Shown here piece by piece: positions 1 to 11,420 of a stretch of DNA of 64,000 nucleotides. The DNA lies in NCBI GenBank assembly GCA_012845835.1, contig JABAKD010000019.1:2093501-2157500 (forward strand). Reading direction: 5' to 3'. Below the pieces are notes generated by a model. That model saw only the letters and a program-made list of their open reading frames with translations. It ran no database searches and was not told the DNA's origin. The first letter of the stretch is position 1. Each line of letters begins with the position of its first letter. This DNA is from Undaria pinnatifida. Lineage: Eukaryota; Sar; Phaeophyceae; Laminariales; Alariaceae. The translations under genes and the position numbers were made by a program.

Positions 1-44
1 GTATGTTATCAGCGACAGGGTGTACCAGCACTGACCCATGAGGG

Positions 45-678
45 TCAAGCCATCAGCGCCGACTCCACCATCTTCTTTCCTCGACCACTGCACTCAATAG
101 TTCGACGAACCTCAAATGTTGTCGCTGTTGCTTCTATTACCGCTGCTGCTACTGCCGCTGCTGCTGCTTCTAGTGACGCTGCTGCCAGATGTGCAGCCAA
201 GCAGCAACCCGGTGCATGGCTTCGTTGAAGGATATGGAAGGTACACAAACTAAATAGTCAGAAGTGAGAAGGTGCAGCCATGCTCAATATAGTGCCGGTT
301 TAACACTGCCTTCAACTTGTGGTGTCGGTGAAGCTCCTTATCGTCTTACGAGTATGTATCGGTGCTATACTGCTACTGTAGTGCCAGCATCTGCTCGTAT
401 ACTGCAGGTGTTGTTCGCTGAACATACCGCCAAATACAGGGAGACCATCCCACCTCTGTGTCATCCTTGTCCGCTGGCTGAGGGGCAGCACCTCCACTGG
501 ACATTTCCCGCGCGCCTGCACCGCGAGGCCACGCCGACTTCACCGGCGCCCCGCCTCCTCCTCGCAATAATCCTCTCGCCGCAATGGTTCTCGGCGCCTG
601 ACTCTGGACGCGGGACCTGGCCCCTGCTGCTGCAGCAGAGGGCAGGCTTCTGAGCAGTGCTCTTGAGGAAGGCGTCAT
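45..678 (-). CDS. Putative nuclear gene for a mitochondrion-targeted protein (tentative two-exon model)
   Basis: Exon 1 is complement(428-678). It opens with ATG at 678 and encodes an N terminus rich in Arg, Ser and Ala with no acidic residue for about 55 residues, followed by Asp/Glu-containing sequence. That is the composition of a mitochondrial transit peptide. A good donor (GTATGTTC) follows at 427 in phase 2. A pyrimidine-rich acceptor (...TATTTAG) ends at 250, and the phase fits an exon complement(45-249) that runs to a stop through an Ala-rich, GCA-repeat stretch. Exon 2 is much less certain than exon 1; the true continuation could lie left of the window. The mature part (DTEVGWSPCIW at the end of exon 1) was not recognised. 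The gene is head-to-head with the carrier gene starting at 1194. Confidence 0.4.
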
Positions 679-1193
679 ACGTTTAGTCGAAGAAAACAGG
701 AGAACCCAAACTGCTTGTGTACTGCTCCTATAGCTTGAAAGGCGTGGCCCGTGTTCCCGTTAGGTCGTCGTTAGCTCGACAGAAAGGGTCACACCCGACG
801 GGGTTAGCTACAATACTGAGATCGTGGTGGTCTAGCTACTGCCTCTGCGGTTGAGGCCGGCCGTGCTGTCTGCGTGAGAGAGGACTCTCACGTCCCCCCG
901 CGGGCGGTCAGTAAAACTTTCGGGTATTACACAATTTTTTAGAAGCGTGTTTGGACCAGGGAAAACTTCGAAACACCCCCTTTTGACCCGCACTAACCAA
1001 GCTGCAACGCCAGCAAGCTCACCGGCGCACTGCTATCCACACCACCCCGTCTTCCTTTAGGCATCTTTTCCATCTGCCCTTGGTCTGGGCAGGGAATCCC
1101 AGCTTCAAATCGCAGCACAAGGCAGAACAGCCCCAGCAGGGCAGCCTGAAGTATTTAGCGTTCCATTCTGAAAGTCGGACTCTCATAAGTTGC
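679..1193. promoter_or_regulatory. Shared divergent promoter region (inferred)
   Basis: This 515-bp gap separates the start codons of two divergent genes, the presequence gene (678, minus) and the carrier gene (1194, plus). It must carry both 5' UTRs and any promoter. I see no clear TATA box, CpG-type array or repeat that would place a start site. The assignment rests on gene orientation only. Confidence 0.35.
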
Positions 1194-1248
1194 ATGCCGC
1201 TTACAGCCCCGGATGGGCACCAACACCAGCACCAGACCGCAGCACTGC

Positions 1249-1279
<31 letters not shown>

Positions 1280-1757
1280 CACGACAACGACCACGAACAC
1301 CTTACCAAGAGACGATGTCTCCAAGCCCCCTCGACGACCGCAGCCGCAGCGCTCCCTCACGTCGACGGAGGCGCTCCGCCACAGCTTTAACGTGGGTCTG
1401 TCGGGGGGAGGAGCGACGGTCTTTAGCGTGGCAACCATGATGTGGCTGCACACGATCATCACGTACCAGCAACGTCATGGGACCAAGTTCGGAGACACCT
1501 GCAAGACCCTCTGGCGAGCAGGTGGCCCGCGACGCTTTTATCGGGGATTGCTGCCGTCCCTTATGGCGGCCCCCCTCTGCCGGTTCGGAGACACCCTTAG
1601 CAACGAGATGGCCATGGTGTGGTTCAACGGGCAGCAGACTGGATCCTCGGACCCGAGGAGAAACAGGGAGCCTGTGCCTATGTGGGTGGCGACTTTCTTG
1701 GGGTCTTTGGGAGCAGCAGCTTTCCATGCGGTGGTGGTGCCTCTGGATACTTACAAG
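1194..1757 (+). CDS. Carrier gene exon 1 (residues 1-188)
   Basis: It encodes the low-complexity N-terminal tail, all of repeat 1 and the first helix of repeat 2. The Ala9/Thr5 run is coded by a (GCA)n/(ACN)n microsatellite at about 1253-1300. The exon ends in DTYK with donor GTGGGG at 1758, phase 0. Confidence 0.8.
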
Positions 1758-4700
1758 GTGGGGCCAAGGGAGCGGGGGGGGGGGTACGGGGCATGCTGCT
1801 TTGGTGTTGTTGTTGGGTTGTTACCTTGAAGCGTGATGGACTCGTTTTTTTCGTTTATAACGGTGAGGACATGCTGTAGTACGTAGCTGTATGATATGGT
1901 TTTGATAATGCGGGTTTATTACAACTGCAAAATTAGCGTACGTGCGATTACACTGACACTAACTGCTGTACCCGTAGGAACTTGCGGATGTCGTGGTCGT
2001 GCTGCTGTATCACACCGCACGTACAAGACGTCGCACAAGTCATACGAGTAGCACTCGGTGAAATACCAGAGTGCCATGTGATATACAAATCGACGAGGAC
2101 AAAAAGCTGAAAAGTTGGGAATGCTGAGCCCCAAGTGCGATAAAAATGAAGGCAGGTATCGAGGGGGAGAGGGGAAGCCACCTGCGACCACGTCTTGTCC
2201 AGAAGGTCGCTGAGGGCAGCAAAACCTCTCACGAGTTGAGTTGGAGAGTAAAAGCGATGATTATTAATAACATAAAAACGATCCAAGAATGTACCAGCCA
2301 GGTACGTGGTAACTGTGACAGCCAGTCTTGCTGCGCACATGTATTGAAAGCCGAAAGTTCAGCCACCTACTGGTGATTCCCCTTGTTATTATTCTACCAA
2401 GTGCTGTACGACCGTTCCCGTGCGAGATAACCCTGGCACACAAAGCTGCGGTGATAAAGTGTATCACGCGGCTTGCATGAGTATCGACCCTAAATTTATC
2501 GAACTCACAGCTGACGTGTTTGGACAATTTTTTTCAAAACATAGACCAGACGCCCCAGACCGCTGACTGGCAGTGGACTACAGGTCTAGAGGTCGTTACG
2601 ATGCAACTCACGCTTTTTCCCCTAATGAGGGGATGTGTCTTATGTAGTCTCAACTTCCCCCCACAAGGTATTCAGACGCTCGGACGTGAATTTGGAAGAG
2701 GATACGTCCTATTTATAAATACAGCAGTAGTTAGTCTTGCGCAGCAAAACCGAACGACCCACTTGAAACGAGAATTTCGGAAATTGATCCGTGCTGGGAG
2801 TGTTGCTTGATACTCTGCAGGCCCACGAGGGTATGGGTACACATGGGATGACATAGGACTCACGGGGTCGAGTATATGTGGACGCCGTAGGGCTCGCCTG
2901 CGGCTGGAGCCACGCAATACCGCCATGGCCTGACAGGAGGCTGGGTTACTAGTCAAAATACTGGGTTGCGAACGAGGCCCTGGCGATATCCTCTCTAGCA
3001 AAAGTGTGGCACCGATATTCGTAGAAGTTTCAGTAGTCCTCGTCCAGCCACGACAGCAATATCACAACTTGTAGGTTTTCCCTAGGATGCCGCTTGGCTG
3101 GCTCGTCGCACCGTCTTATGTGAGGCTTGCCTTGCTGTATAATTGCTTGTAAAGCTAGCTGCCTCCGTGTTAGCAGCACTCGCTGCCCACGTGACGGCAC
3201 CCCTGCCCTCGATTCGAGCTTCACGGTCCCGCCGCAAAGTTTGTTGAGCTATGTTATCTGTTTGGGTCGGTTGCCCAGAATTCACCAGTTCATATCGAAC
3301 ACAACCAGGTTGGAACGAAACGAACGAATTCGAACAGTCTCGTTTCATTCCAACCGTTCCAACGTTCCATCCCGGTCGTTGACACGCCTGAAATGAAGAA
3401 TGCGAGCAGTATCACGAGTGTAAATACATGAAGCGTCCCGTCGAACCTCAACTACTATTATTAGTACTGCTGCTGTAGTGGAGATCTGGAGATGGCCTGG
3501 TGACCTGGTGGTAGAGATGGACGCTACGAGTATAGACTGCTGTCGCGATTGTCGGAGCGAGTAGGTTACGCGCCGTCATACGTTGCCCATAGACTGGAGA
3601 TGCGTAGGCCGCGCGTGCCCCCCACGAGAAAAGAAAAAAGGGAAATAGCACGAAAGGGAAAGATACCAGGTTACCAGGTACCGGTACATGGCAACAGTGA
3701 ATTTTACTCGCTTTTACGCCCTCTGTTATATAAGCATTTAATACTTACACGAGTATTATAGAAGACAAGAGCCGCAACGAACAGCGGTTTCCGTCCTCTC
3801 ATCCAGCATCTATGTTGAGTCATTGATCAAACAGCGAGAGTCGTTTGGGCGGAGTCAGTACGGTGCAGGGCAGCGTCGGGATGTTGGGAGCCAGGGTAAG
3901 CGCGTGCCGGGCAACGTGAAAGACAGACAGAAACGCAACCATGGGTGCTTGTTTGTGTCGTTATGACGAAGGGTGCGTATTCCCGGTAGCAGTAATTGTC
4001 CGAAATTAAAAGGACTTGAGGTAATTATATTTTTCAGAGGAAATTCCTCACGTCCTCTATCCCTGGACTAATAACGCCTCCATATACGTAGAATGGAAAC
4101 CCCCGTTCACCCAAAACGCTGTTGGACTCCGACGGTGATGTTGGCTTCGATGTTTGAATTTTATGAAGGGACTATTTGGGAACGTAATGCTATCAATTAC
4201 GTTGCGTACACATGTGGTGTTTTGCTGCGAACGCCACACGTCATGTTTTATATTTTATTAAGTGGGTTGATTTGTAAGCTATGGCGGGCGGAGTCATGGT
4301 AGGGCACATTAAAATAATAGCAGGTACCTGGTATATATATATCATCGTGGGAGGGGTCACATTCAAATGGAACGGGTGAACTCGGCGCAGATGCAGCTGA
4401 GACGTTGCGATTTCGTAGAGGCGTGCATGTTTATTACGTTTACCGTCTCGGATATGCGGTCGCGATCGCTGTGCACACTCACGCAGCAGCGCACGGCTGT
4501 GGCTGCTCGCGTCCTGCGTTGTACGTTGTATTGCTGATTTCCCTCGCAACATGTGTATTGTAGAAAAATATTTTCAGGACGTCAGCTGTGAGTTCGACGA
4601 ATTTCGGGTCAATACTCATATTAACAAGCTGCGTTGTTAGTATTAATACTTGTAATATACTATGTGGGTGAGTTTTTTATTGGGAGGGGTCCTATTTTTA

Positions 4701-7700
4701 AAGAAATATACTCGTATATATGTTTTATTGTTCTCCATTATAATGGTTAGTGTTGGTATTTTTACTTTAGGTGGGGAATTTTGAGCTAGATCTATTATCA
4801 CATCTATTTTATAAATTTATTACTACTTGTAGTTTCCACTATGCTGCTCTATCGTATGTATGGTGGGTAGTTCATTTTGTTTCTTCTCTGCTTTAATATC
4901 AGGAGGAGTACGAACACATACCTATAGTATTACTAGTTATCTAATAGGAGAGGGTTATGACCTTCGGGAACCGAAAGCGGCGTAACCCGTGGTTTGTTTG
5001 GACGCGAAAGAATTTAGGGTTGTTGTTCCATGCTCTGGTAACGGTCCACCACACGGTAGTTGGTGGCCATCACTCTTCGGTTGACTCGCGCAGCTAGGTA
5101 AGCCCGCACGTCGGAGGGCAAGGGACGGTACCGTGTAGGCTGTGCGACCAGAGAAGAGGCAAGTGTTAGTAGCCGGCCAGCGACCCAGCATTAGGTCGGC
5201 TCTCGTGGCAAGAAGCGGCCCGTCGGCGGCGAAGCGGGCGAAGACGCAGACGGCGAGGCACTGTTTCGGTTGGGCCAAAAAGGAGGGTTGCCGTTTCCGG
5301 CAATGTGCATTCCTTCACGACTCCGCGAAGAAGTACCGCAGCGGCAGCGCTGCAGCATCCGATGGATCTCGCGCTCCTAGCGCGGGAGCCGGGGGGTCAC
5401 AAGCCGGCACGCAAGCCAGGGGACAAGCCATGGCACAGGGTGGTTCGACAGCTCGCACTGCCGCTGTACCTAGCAGCCCGTAGGGGTGCGGGCTCCGCTC
5501 ACCCGCGGGGCCAACTCTGGGAGGACATCGAGCTGCAGCTACCAGGAGGGAGGCGCCGCTGGTACACCCGGGGTCGGAACCTGTATCCGGATCAGGAGCA
5601 GGACCTAGGGCAAGCGGGTGCGGGTCTATGTACCGGGATTTTAGCGTCCAGTACATCCGGCAGTCAGTTGCGGGCTCGTCTGAACGCACTTATGGCTCAG
5701 GCTTCCGGTCTTGGTTAAAATTTCGTGAGCGGATAGGTAGCGAGTCATATCTTGAACCAGGGGAGTCAGAAAGCGCCTGATATGGGCCCTGGTCGATTTC
5801 GCGGCGTGGTGTGCCGCATCTGAAGGGAACCAAGCGGGGACCATTTCTGGTAAACTTGCCGCCGTACAGTATTTTCACCGGGTGGGTTTGGGTCTTGAGC
5901 TTCCTACAAAGTCGTCTTTGATGAAGAGCGCGTTGAAAGGGATTTCACGTTCACACACGCTCGCGGGAACAGCCCGCCCCGTACGCCTCCCGGTGTCATG
6001 GGAGATGCTGTGGGCAGGGAAAAGCCTAGCCCCGTCATGGGGCAGTGGTGGTGGCGTTCTGTGGCTTTGTTTGGGTATGGCATATTTTTTTGTTTTCATT
6101 ATGCGGTCGGACGAGGTGTTTGCGGGCGCAGCAGGCGTCGTGCACGCCGCACACTGCCTTACACGTAGTGATGTTGCATTCTTTGCTGGAGAGAGCCAGT
6201 TGGATATATTGCGGTGGCACGGGGCCGATCGCTTGGAGGTACGCTTTCGAGGACACAAGGGTGATCAGGGGCAAGCAGGTAGCGTCATCGTGCGCACACG
6301 TTCCGCGGTGCGGGGTCCGCGTTCGGGTTTGGGCACCGGCGGCGGCGCCGTTGCCCTCATGGTGGATCTGTTGTCGCGGTATCCAGCGCTTCCCGAACGC
6401 GCCCCCCTCGCCTCGTATCGTAGTGACAACGGAGTGAGAGTATGGGGATATGGCCAAGCGATGCGAGCGTTGAGAGAGATTGTGGCGCGGTCGGGACGCA
6501 ACCCCGATGAGTTTGCACTACACTCTCTCCGTATAGGAGGTGCGTCCGTGCTCGCGGCGGGAGGCGACGTGCCCGAGCGAGTAACCCAGCGCGAAGGACG
6601 TTGGAAGTCTGATGCTTACAAGGTATACACTCGCAATAACGTAGAGGACGCAGGACAAGTCTCTCGCAAACTAGCGGTAGCAGGAAAGGGCCAGAGACAG
6701 CCAGGCCAAGGCACTATATGGGGGAAACCGTAGCAGTCTTCGGCGACCTCGTGTTTGGAGGAGTTTCCACGGTATCGTACCGTGGGTGGGACTCAGTCGT
6801 CTTAGACTGCATGGGTTTCGGTTGGGACCTGGCTAGTGGTTAACGGAGGGAGAGACGGGATTTAGAGTAGAGACCACCAGTGGAATACCGTCAAGGTTGG
6901 TTGCGGTAGATTGGTCTCTCGGGGTGCTCTCCCTCCCAAGTCACAGACACAATAATAACCAAGCAATTCGAAAGATATCAAACAAAGGAGAGGGTTATGA
7001 CCTTCGGGAACCGAAAGCGGCGTAACCCGTGGTTTGTTTGGACGCTCGCGAAAGAATTTAGGGTTGTTGTTCCATGCTCTGGTAACGGTCCACCACACGG
7101 TAGTTGGTGGCCATCACTCTTCGGTTGACTCGCGCAGCTAGGTAAGCCCGCACGTCGGAGGGCAAGGGACGGTACCGTGTAGGCTGTGCGACCAGAGAAG
7201 AGGCAAGTGTTAGTAGCCGGCCAGCGACCCAGCATTAGGTCGGCTCTCGTGATATTTCTCCCACCCACCCACCCTTTTTCTTTCGAAGGTGAGGAGAAGG
7301 GGGAAATGTCGCACTGTGTATTTTACGACAATTGTGTTTGTCTTCATTTCTGTGCACCAGGAATTAACTGATATTGGTATATACAACAGTTGGTTCACTT
7401 AGGAGTCGGATGGAGGAGTTTCCACGGTATCGTACCGTGGGTGGGACTCAGTCGTCTTAGACTGCATGGGTTTCGGTTGGGACCTGGCTAGTGGTTAACG
7501 GAGGGAGAGACGGGATTTAGAGTAGAGACCACCAGTGGAATACCGTCAAGGTTGGTTGCGGTAGATTGGTCTCTCGGGGTGCTCTCCCTCCCAAGTCACA
7601 GACACAATAATAACCAAGCAATTCGAAAGGTATCAAACAAATGTGAATATTAATACAGCGTTCGGGAATAAAAGTCGGCTACTCCCCAAGAAAAAAAAAA

Positions 7701-10700
7701 AAACTGTGGGACACGAAGCCACTGTTCAAATTTGATTCATCGTACGTCAGAGATCGCCATCAGCACTGCAGAGTAGTACTGTTTTTTTCAGGTGTTCGGT
7801 AAACGGCTGCAGGACGAAACCAACGAGGGCATAAGCAATTGAAAGATCAACTGAAACCGATTGCCATAACTCAGGCACTCGCATTCTGCCTCGCCACTAC
7901 TGTGTGGAGTGAAAATGACTGAAAATGACTGCCCAGAGGCCTGAACGAATCGTATGCTCGTGCTTAACGTGTTGCATGGACGACCCGGGGATGATCACCC
8001 CCCCCCCCCCCCCCCCCCCCCCCGAAATGACACCTTATTTCCTGGAATGAGAGGAAATGGGAGAAAAATTCAAGAAAAGCTGAAAAAGGCTGTTTCCCGG
8101 ATTTTTGGGGGTTCCAGGTGAGGAACTAGGCATCCTTGGTTATAACGTGCTACCCACTGGCCTAACATGAATGAAAAAAATGAAACGCATCATATAACGC
8201 GCAAGAACGCCTCCCCCCCCCTGCAATGAACGCACCATGTCTCACCAGCTGAAAGTAACGTGCTAACCACTGGCCTACAGCAGTATACCACGGAAGATAA
8301 CCCCCCTCCTGGAATTAAAGATAACACGCCCCCTGGAGATCCACAAGATAACATCCCCCCTGGGATGAATTCCCGTGATGGGTTTTCCAGAACACAGGGA
8401 ACGCAGATAGATAAGAAACACGATGGCTTCAGTAGCATCTCGTCGCGTTTTTTTTTCGTATCGTTCGGCCTTTACGCTCGTGTCGTTCGTCCTTTACGCT
8501 CGTGTCGTTCGGCCTTTACGCTCTCCCTCCCCTGTGTCGAGAGAGTCGGGGTTTGCCACCCTTCGAGGGGATGTCTGCTTACCGGTAAACACACAGGGGA
8601 AGAATTTCCAGACGACATTATCTTGTAACAAGGGGGACGCAGATAATAAACATGACGACTTCAGGAACACGTCTCTTGGAGATCTTTCCGAGGTTATGAG
8701 TTCCACGGCTGACAGTTTTTGTCTCCCTCAAAACGGGCTATGTATAGTTTTTTTGCTCAGAAGGGTCGTTTTTTAAAGGCTGACAGTTTTTGTAAGATCG
8801 CCCTGTCGACCCTGGTACTAGCTAGCTCTTAAGGGGAGTCATCGACCTATATATCCTTGATGAGGACGTACACCCCCCGGTGATGCGCGCGATCGGAGTA
8901 CAAAACGCGGGTTGCAAAGATTATTTGCGATGAAATCTCCGATCTCACATCGATAGTGCATTTTTCATTTTTTATACGAACATCCCGCTTGGCGTTGGCC
9001 TTCTCGCTATCGAAGAAAATAGCTTTGTAATTTGTCCGTGAGGGCGGGTACTATCTTGCGTGTGATGCGGATACTTATTGATGTGACCGTAGCAGTAAGT
9101 ACAGTAGCTGCTGTAAGCACGGTGACTAAGTTGGTCAGTGGGTAAGGCCTTAAAACCAACATCCGTCCTTGCACAAACAAGCCCTCTGCCGGGCGTACGA
9201 GTACAGCAGTACATGTACGTCTCATACCGGGTGTGTATAAGATTATGTGCTCGTGTGACCGTCTATTAAAAAAAAACACTTTTTTGGGACCCACGCACGC
9301 CAGACCAACAAGCAAGCGACGAACGTGAGCTGATGAAGCGCGTAGAAAAAGCGTGCAGCAGTTAGAGTACCTGCACGCTGTGCGCGTGTCTTGCGGCTCC
9401 TTGGATTCTTACAGCAGTGCAGTTCGGACACACCTCCTACCCTGGTGGTGAATTTGCTTCATGTGGTTGATGCTGTAATTGTCACTTTTTTCGGCATTTT
9501 TCTCCCTCACAGGAGTCCCAAAAGACTAATAATTTCCCGCACGCTGGGGGCGTGTGACGGTCGGTGTACGTCTATGTATCGTAAACGACTGAAGCAGATG
9601 TAAACAGCGCAGCCAGCATGTGGCCAGTGCACTTAATCGTTGTGATCCGTTTACGGGGCCGCAACGGGTCAAGAAGGGCCACGGGATACTCCTAGTAGTG
9701 GCACGTGGCGGCCGGCCAGAGCACGCATGCCAACGAACGCGCGCCCAGTTCGTTTCTTTGCGTTTTCGTTTTTTCGATATCTTTGCCTTTGTGCTGGAAC
9801 AGGCGGTGTTGGATTGTAGGTCGCGGCTGGCGGGTTGCTTACAATCCCGTTAGAACCGCACCCGCGTTTTTTTGTGTGATGAACTGGTCCGAGACGTTCC
9901 CCCGCGTGGAAGTTCCTCCACCTTTTCTTCGATTACTGGCTCAAAAAATTCCCAAAGAAAATGCTATTGGTGGCAGCATCCAGTCCTGCGCTCATAAGCA
10001 AGCGAAAAGCCGAAGTGTGAGAAAACGACAGTTCTGTTTTGGGCAGCTTTTAGCACGTTTCGGAGGCACTCTCGCATGGAATCTCAGTTCTTGTGCTGGC
10101 CCATTTCGGGAGCCTTCGTAGGCCAAGCTTGTGCTGGACCATGTCGGGAGCCCCCAAGTGAAGTGCCTGATAAATTGAAGTGACGCTACCGTAGCATGCG
10201 TGGATTGTCTAACTACCCCTTTCCCGCCCTTACCCCTTTAACGCGCTCCTGTTTCGGAGACAAAACTATTGGGATTAGACTACTTCCAGGTGTGGGGAAA
10301 AATGCTAGGACTTTGGCTACTGCAAGGTACCTTGTGCCTGGTACGACTGTTAATTGGGAGTGGAGGAAGGGTTAAGAGACGAAAATGGACGAAAATGGAC
10401 GAAAAAGTGACGGCTACAGCGTCGGCCACATGTACATAAGTTAAAGCAATGCTATAGCAATGTTATAGCAATAGCCAGCCCCGGCGCTGCTGTGTAAAGG
10501 CACGATGTTTCCAAACCAGACACTTGATTGCACGTTGCCACTTGTTCGGCACTTTGATTGACGGTCACCAACTACTGTGTGTAGGACTCGAATATACTAA
10601 GCCCTAACCCTCGTTTCGTACACGTGGTGAACGCCAACGGTAGTGTCGAATACTGTACGTGGTAAGGTTTACTGCAACCGGAAGTGCGCTGCATAGAGTT

Positions 10701-11365
10701 GTTAACACGCCCGTGGCATGATAATACTCTATTATTATGAAAAATTAAAACGCACTACAGCAGTGAGATCGAAGATTTCGTCGAAGCTCGTTTTTGCAAG
10801 CTGTGTATGATTCTTCGATTTTCGTTATCGTTCAGGAACGCCCCTACCACATCGATTGCACCACATACTAGTACCATGTATGTACTTTTACTACTGCTAC
10901 TACTGCTACTACTGCTGCTGCTACTGCTACTACTGCTATTACTGCTGCTGCTGCTACTACTGTACTATTACTACGGCCTATACTAGTGTACCAGGTATAT
11001 TACTACTGGGTATACGCATTCGACCAACCAAACCAAACCGAACCGAACCGAACCGAACCGAACCGAACCGAACCGAACCGAACCGAACCAAACCAAACCG
11101 AACCGAACCAAACCAAATGCCTCTGCAACTCTTAACAGGTGATTATGCAGGTGGATGGGAAGGAGGGGATGTCCATGATGAAGAGGCGAATAGCCTTGCG
11201 CGGTCCCATTGCCGCCTACGATGGCGCGTTGGCTTTCGCGGGGGGCTCGCTCATGGGCCACTACCCGTGGTGAGACAATACATGCGATTGTTCTTGTTGT
11301 GGTTGTTGTTGTGGTAGTGGTTGTGGTTGTTGTTGTTGTTCTTGTTGTGGTTGTTGTGGTTGTGG

Positions 11366-11420
<55 letters not shown>

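Larger units (their letters stand above)
4946..7641 (+). mobile_element. Tyrosine-recombinase element with split direct repeats (Ngaro/DIRS-like), degenerate
   Basis: Two repeats occur in the order A1 (4946-5207), coding region, B1 (6756-6985), A2 (6986-7251), 159 bp of other sequence, B2 (7411-7641). A1 and A2 are nearly identical except for a 4-nt insertion; B1 and B2 are nearly identical. A1-ORF-B1-A2-B2 is the split-direct-repeat layout known for Ngaro-type YR retrotransposons. The interior has a CCCH-finger frame and a tyrosine recombinase but no reverse transcriptase or RNase H, so the copy is non-autonomous or internally deleted. It sits in carrier intron 1. High A1/A2 identity suggests it is not ancient, despite the broken recombinase. 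Confidence 0.75.
1758..11138 (+). other. Carrier intron 1 (9.4 kb) and its contents
   Basis: No other gene was recognised here. It holds fragments of dispersed repeats (2110-2270, 2433-2520, 4575-4635, 8709-8981, 10741-10830), a tyrosine-recombinase retroelement (4946-7641), a poly-C run near 7999-8023, a short tandem array near 8448-8523, a (CTG/CTA)n run near 10880-10970 and an AACCG pentamer array ending 22 nt before the acceptor. The stretches 2530-4570 and 9000-10700 show only short frames with no recognisable product. Confidence 0.7.
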
